Part shown: piece after piece, positions 5,399 through 5,430 of the stretch
How positions within the stretch are numbered: the stretch's first letter is position 1
How the letters are laid out: every line of letters starts with the position of its first letter
Source: Firmicutes bacterium CAG:95
GTDB taxonomy: Bacteria > Bacillota > Clostridia > Lachnospirales > Lachnospiraceae
Assembly: GCA_000438155.1 (NCBI GenBank)
Contig: FR902962.1
Coordinates: 1-5,430 of the forward strand
Length of the DNA stretch: 5,430 nucleotides
Reading direction: 5' to 3'
Program-made: the position numbers and the translations under genes
The notes under the pieces: generated by a model
Databases searched by the model: none
What the model saw: the letters and a program-made list of their open reading frames with translations, nothing else
What the model was told of the DNA's origin: nothing

Positions 5399-5430
5399 AT
5401 GGCAGCAAACAAATACGCAGGAACACAGAC
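5399..5430 (+). CDS. start of a probable rubrerythrin gene (truncated by the window end)
   Basis: Only the first ten complete codons are present, reading MAANKYAGTQ, with an eleventh codon begun (AC). From memory this matches the N-terminus of clostridial rubrerythrins, typically M-(x)-NKYAGTQTEKNL. Rubrerythrin is a cytosolic non-heme diiron protein that reduces hydrogen peroxide in anaerobes. The start is well supported: CGGAGG at 5385-5390 lies 8 nt before ATG, behind a consensus promoter and a candidate peroxide-regulator palindrome that would suit the role. With so few residues the identification is tentative. Confidence 0.55.
   Translation, partial: MAANKYAGTQ

Noticed and set aside
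1..5430. An undescribed defence, phage or mobile-gene system
   Set aside because: Every supported gene belongs to a familiar family (PTS, CsoR, CopA, HMA chaperone, probable rubrerythrin); there is no transposase, integrase, toxin or nuclease gene.

Overview
The window looks like chromosomal DNA of a Gram-positive anaerobe of the class Clostridia, most likely Lachnospiraceae. This rests on the strong AGGAGG-type ribosome sites, sigma-A promoters, moderate base composition, and protein types: a clostridial-style CsoR with a Cys-rich N-terminus, a CopA with an HMA domain at each end, and an apparent rubrerythrin start. The genus is inference from remembered family resemblance. All real genes lie on the + strand.

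Layout. (1) 1-1605: a NagE-type PTS permease (EIICB, 490 aa), whose promoter lies outside the window, closed by two tandem terminators. (2) 1606-1887: no gene. This stretch holds a 139-bp nested palindromic repeat element, then a near-consensus promoter with two CsoR-type operators. (3) 1888-5214: a copper-resistance cluster made of csoR (109-aa Cu(I)-sensing repressor), copA (839-aa Cu(I)-exporting P1B-ATPase) and a small 85-aa HMA protein of the CopZ type. The intergenic gaps of 103 and 116 nt carry hairpins and a repeat remnant. (4) 5215-5430: a perfect-consensus sigma-A promoter with a 7-1-7 palindrome at its -35 box, another copy of the repeat end, and the first 10 codons of a probable rubrerythrin gene.

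How the genes work together: with low copper, CsoR should sit on the two boxes (one between -35 and -10, one over the start point) and silence its own transcript and probably copA and the HMA gene. Cu(I) bound by the Cys-His-Cys set releases it, CopA exports Cu(I), and the small HMA protein and the HMA domains of CopA handle cytosolic Cu(I). The PTS gene and the rubrerythrin gene appear to be independent units.

The coding content is a known type of copper-homeostasis locus; I see no undescribed multi-gene system. The less ordinary content is non-coding: a dispersed repeat whose ends recur at unit boundaries, and a pair of mutually exclusive hairpins in front of the small HMA gene.
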